This document shows, one piece after another, positions 4,576-6,715 of a stretch of DNA of 6,715 nucleotides (the stretch's first letter is position 1; each line of letters starts with the position of its first letter). This DNA is from Bacteroidales bacterium (lineage in GTDB: Bacteria; Bacteroidota; Bacteroidia; Bacteroidales; NBLH01). Under the pieces are notes generated by a model. The model worked only from the letters and a program-made list of their open reading frames with translations, was not told where the DNA came from and did no database searches. Made by a program: the position numbers and the translations under genes. The stretch covers positions 1 to 6,715 of the forward strand of contig JALWNR010000159.1 of NCBI GenBank assembly GCA_027083715.1, read 5' to 3'.

Positions 4576-6715
4576 TTGAACAAAAACAAATTAAATATTA
4601 TCCTTAACGGAAGCATTAGTAGCTATTCGCAAATATTTTTTTCAGACAATAAAATATTTGGCTTTATTTTGCTAATCGTGAGTTTTTTTGATATTTACGC
4701 GGGGATTGCAGGAGCTGTTTCCGTACTGGCAACCAATATATCTGCATCATTGTTGGGCTATAGTGAGTTTAATATCAAAAAAGGCTCTTATGGTTTTAAT
4801 AGCTTACTGGTGGGGCTGGGGATTGGTTTAACATTTACCCCGGCGCCACAAACTTTGGCGATTGTATTGTTTGCATCAATCACTACATTTATTATCACTA
4901 TTACACTCGAAGGTTTTTTTGCAAAATACTATTTGCCATTTTTAAGTATCCCTTTTCTTGTAGGGATGTGGCTTATTGTTTTGGCTAGTCGTGATTTAAC
5001 TGCTTTGGGAATTAGCGAACGCGGAATATACACCACAAATGAACTGTACCAGCTAGGCGGAAAAACTTTAATTGATGTATATCAATGGTTTGATAATATT
5101 GAAAAACCATTGTTTGTGAAAACTTATTTATTGTCTCTTGGTGCCATATTTTTTCAATACAATATTTTAGCAGGTGTTTTGATTGCTATCGGTATTTTAT
5201 TTTATTCACGGATTGCATTTCTGTTGTCCTTAGTCGGATTTTCAACTGCATTTTTGTTTTATCAGTTTTTGGGTGCAGATATTACACAATACGGATATAC
5301 TTACATCGGCTTTAATTATATTCTGACAGCAATAGCCATAGGTGGGCATTTTTTAGTACCCAATAAATACTCGTTTCTTTGGGTAGTTTTACTTTTGCCG
5401 GTTGTTGTTCTTTTTACATTAGGAGCATCTAAATTATTGGCTCCATATCAGTTGCCGGTATATTCATTACCTTTTAATATTGTGGTTATCTTGTTTCTTT
5501 ATTTTTTAAAGTTACGCCTTGGAAAGCACGAACGGCTAATAGAGGTAATTACCCAGTTGAATAATCCTGAAAAAAACTTATTTTTTGCAGAGCAGGCTTC
5601 AAAACGATTTAAATGGTTAAGTTTTTTCCCTGTTTCACTGCCTTTATTGGGTGAGTGGTCTGTTTCGCAAGCCGAAGACGGTGATTATACGCATCAAGGC
5701 GAATGGAAACATGCATGGGATTTTGTGATTTTAGACCGCGAAGGCAAACAATTTACACTCACCGGTGATTATCCTAAGGATTATTATTGTTACGATAAAA
5801 GTGTTACCGCTCCTGCCGACGGAGTAATTGTAGATATTATTGACGGAGTAGAAGATAATACTATTGGTGATGTAAATTTGGTACAAAATTGGGGCAACTC
5901 AATAGTGATTAAACATGCTGAATATCTTTATACTCAGCTAAGCCATTTAAAACAAGGAAGTTTTAAAGTTAAAAAAGGTGATTTTGTACGGCGAGGAGAT
6001 ATTTTGGCGCGCTGTGGTAATTCAGGACGTTCGCCCTACCCGCATTTACATTTTCAAATACAGGCAACACCTTATATTGGATCTAAAACATTAGATTATC
6101 CGATAAATCATTATGTAAAAAAGGACGAAACAAACTTTGAGTTGCACTCCTACGACAAGCCTTTGTTGAACGATAAAGTTTCAAATGTTGAAATAAATGA
6201 TTTACTGAAAAATGCTTTGAATTTAATCCCCGGACGAAAATTAAGCTATAGCTTAAACGGGAAAAAAGAAAGTTGGGAAGTAAAAACCGACTATTACAAC
6301 AATACTTATATTTATTGTGAGGAAACCAATTCGTATGCACATTTATTTAACGATGGTTTTGTTCATTATTTCAAAAGTTTTACTGGCGATAAAAATTCTG
6401 CATTGTATTATTTTTATCTGGCTTTGTATCATGTGCCACTGGGGTTTTACAAGAATATGGAATTAGAAGATCGTTTTCCGCCGGATGTGGCAATAGATAA
6501 GTTTAAAATGATTTTGCATGACTTTATAGCTCCTTTTTATCCCGTTTTTAAACTTATTTATAAAATGAAGTTTTTACAGATTGATAATGAACTTTCACCC
6601 GAACAAATAGATTTTCAATCAAATGTGCATAAGTATTTTGTGTCAAAAGAAATGGAAAACAAGGTATTTAGTGTTGCTGTTACCCGAAAAGGTATAAGTG
6701 AAATAAGAACAAAAG
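4576..6715 (+). CDS. Urea-transporter-type channel fused to M23 (LytM-like) metallopeptidase (3' truncated by window)
   Basis: The frame is open without a stop from 4552 to the window end (713 codons from TTG 4576). TTG is the only ATG/GTG/TTG start that keeps the first membrane repeat; the first ATG is codon 131. Residues 15-315 are a hydrophobic channel with about 10 membrane helices and a visible internal duplication: IFFSDNKIFGFIL (20-32) with IFFQYNILAGVLI (191-203), GFNSLLVG (73-80) with GFNYILTA (245-252), and LPFLSIPF (120-127) with LPVYSLPF (293-300). These are the paired pore motifs of urea transporters, which pass urea passively. Residues 350-505 are an M23 peptidase: HAWDF (His379, Asp382; one residue shorter than the usual HxxxD), SHL (His457), and PHLHFQ (His490, His492), preceded by the typical VKKGDFVRRGDILARCGNSGRS run. 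Zinc and catalytic ligands thus look present. M23 enzymes cut peptidoglycan or Gly-containing peptides. About 515-713 is an unrecognised soluble domain continuing beyond the window. Confidence 0.88.
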   Translation, partial: MNKNKLNIILNGSISSYSQIFFSDNKIFGFILLIVSFFDIYAGIAGAVSVLATNISASLLGYSEFNIKKGSYGFNSLLVGLGIGLTFTPAPQTLAIVLFASITTFIITITLEGFFAKYYLPFLSIPFLVGMWLIVLASRDLTALGISERGIYTTNELYQLGGKTLIDVYQWFDNIEKPLFVKTYLLSLGAIFFQYNILAGVLIAIGILFYSRIAFLLSLVGFSTAFLFYQFLGADITQYGYTYIGFNYILTAIAIGGHFLVPNKYSFLWVVLLLPVVVLFTLGASKLLAPYQLPVYSLPFNIVVILFLYFLKLRLGKHERLIEVITQLNNPEKNLFFAEQASKRFKWLSFFPVSLPLLGEWSVSQAEDGDYTHQGEWKHAWDFVILDREGKQFTLTGDYPKDYYCYDKSVTAPADGVIVDIIDGVEDNTIGDVNLVQNWGNSIVIKHAEYLYTQLSHLKQGSFKVKKGDFVRRGDILARCGNSGRSPYPHLHFQIQATPYIGSKTLDYPINHYVKKDETNFELHSYDKPLLNDKVSNVEINDLLKNALNLIPGRKLSYSLNGKKESWEVKTDYYNNTYIYCEETNSYAHLFNDGFVHYFKSFTGDKNSALYYFYLALYHVPLGFYKNMELEDRFPPDVAIDKFKMILHDFIAPFYPVFKLIYKMKFLQIDNELSPEQIDFQSNVHKYFVSKEMENKVFSVAVTRKGISEIRTK

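Noticed and set aside
6083..6340. 85-codon minus-strand frame within the channel-peptidase gene
   Set aside because: It is antisense to the continuous fusion frame and has no recognisable features.
1..6715. CRISPR array, tRNA, rRNA, insertion-sequence transposase or phage genes
   Set aside because: I saw no regularly spaced repeat array, no cloverleaf-like stretch with acceptor and T-arm signals, and no transposase or phage motif on either strand.

Overview
The window looks like chromosomal DNA of a member of the Bacteroidota. It is AT-rich, Shine-Dalgarno sequences are absent or weak, there is a TAnnTTTG-type promoter element, and the first gene is the tail of a VPS10/BNR-type exported 'glycosyl hydrolase', a family common in this phylum. 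The sequence does not resolve order or genus. All supported genes are on the + strand.

Layout: (1) 2-658, the 3' end of the VPS10/sortilin-like protein, closed by a 15-bp hairpin at 666-700. (2) 792-1382, an AraC-type regulator whose sensory part is a small heavy-metal-associated (HMA)-like domain with a CSCC motif. (3) 1459-1710, an 83-residue PqqD-like protein (RRE fold). (4) 1729-2775, an ATP-grasp ligase with a GTG start, preceded by an in-frame ATG-TAA. (5) 2919-4265, a fold-III PLP-dependent decarboxylase of the LysA type with an unusual N-terminal extension that begins with a YxxPxI motif. (6) 4576-6715 (runs off the window), a fusion of a complete-looking urea-transporter-type channel with an M23 (LytM-type) zinc peptidase; it starts at TTG and has no ATG for about 130 codons. 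The gaps before genes 5 and 6 (143 and 310 bases) hold hairpins and degenerate repeat elements of the kind scattered between Bacteroidota genes.

Genes 2-6 look like one functional unit, probably a regulator plus a four-gene biosynthetic or cell-wall module. A PqqD-like peptide-binding protein, an ATP-dependent carboxylate ligase and an amino-acid-decarboxylase-like enzyme suggest peptide or amino-acid modification. The M23 domain points to peptidoglycan-type peptides, and the channel to movement of a small neutral solute such as urea. No precursor peptide is encoded nearby. The YxxPxI motif, which resembles the leader motif recognised by RRE proteins in lasso peptide systems, sits on the decarboxylase itself. 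My main hypothesis is therefore that the PqqD-like protein docks on the decarboxylase tail, or that the tail is itself a substrate, rather than a free RiPP precursor being made. The individual families are known; I know of no established function for the combination, and I could not search for one.
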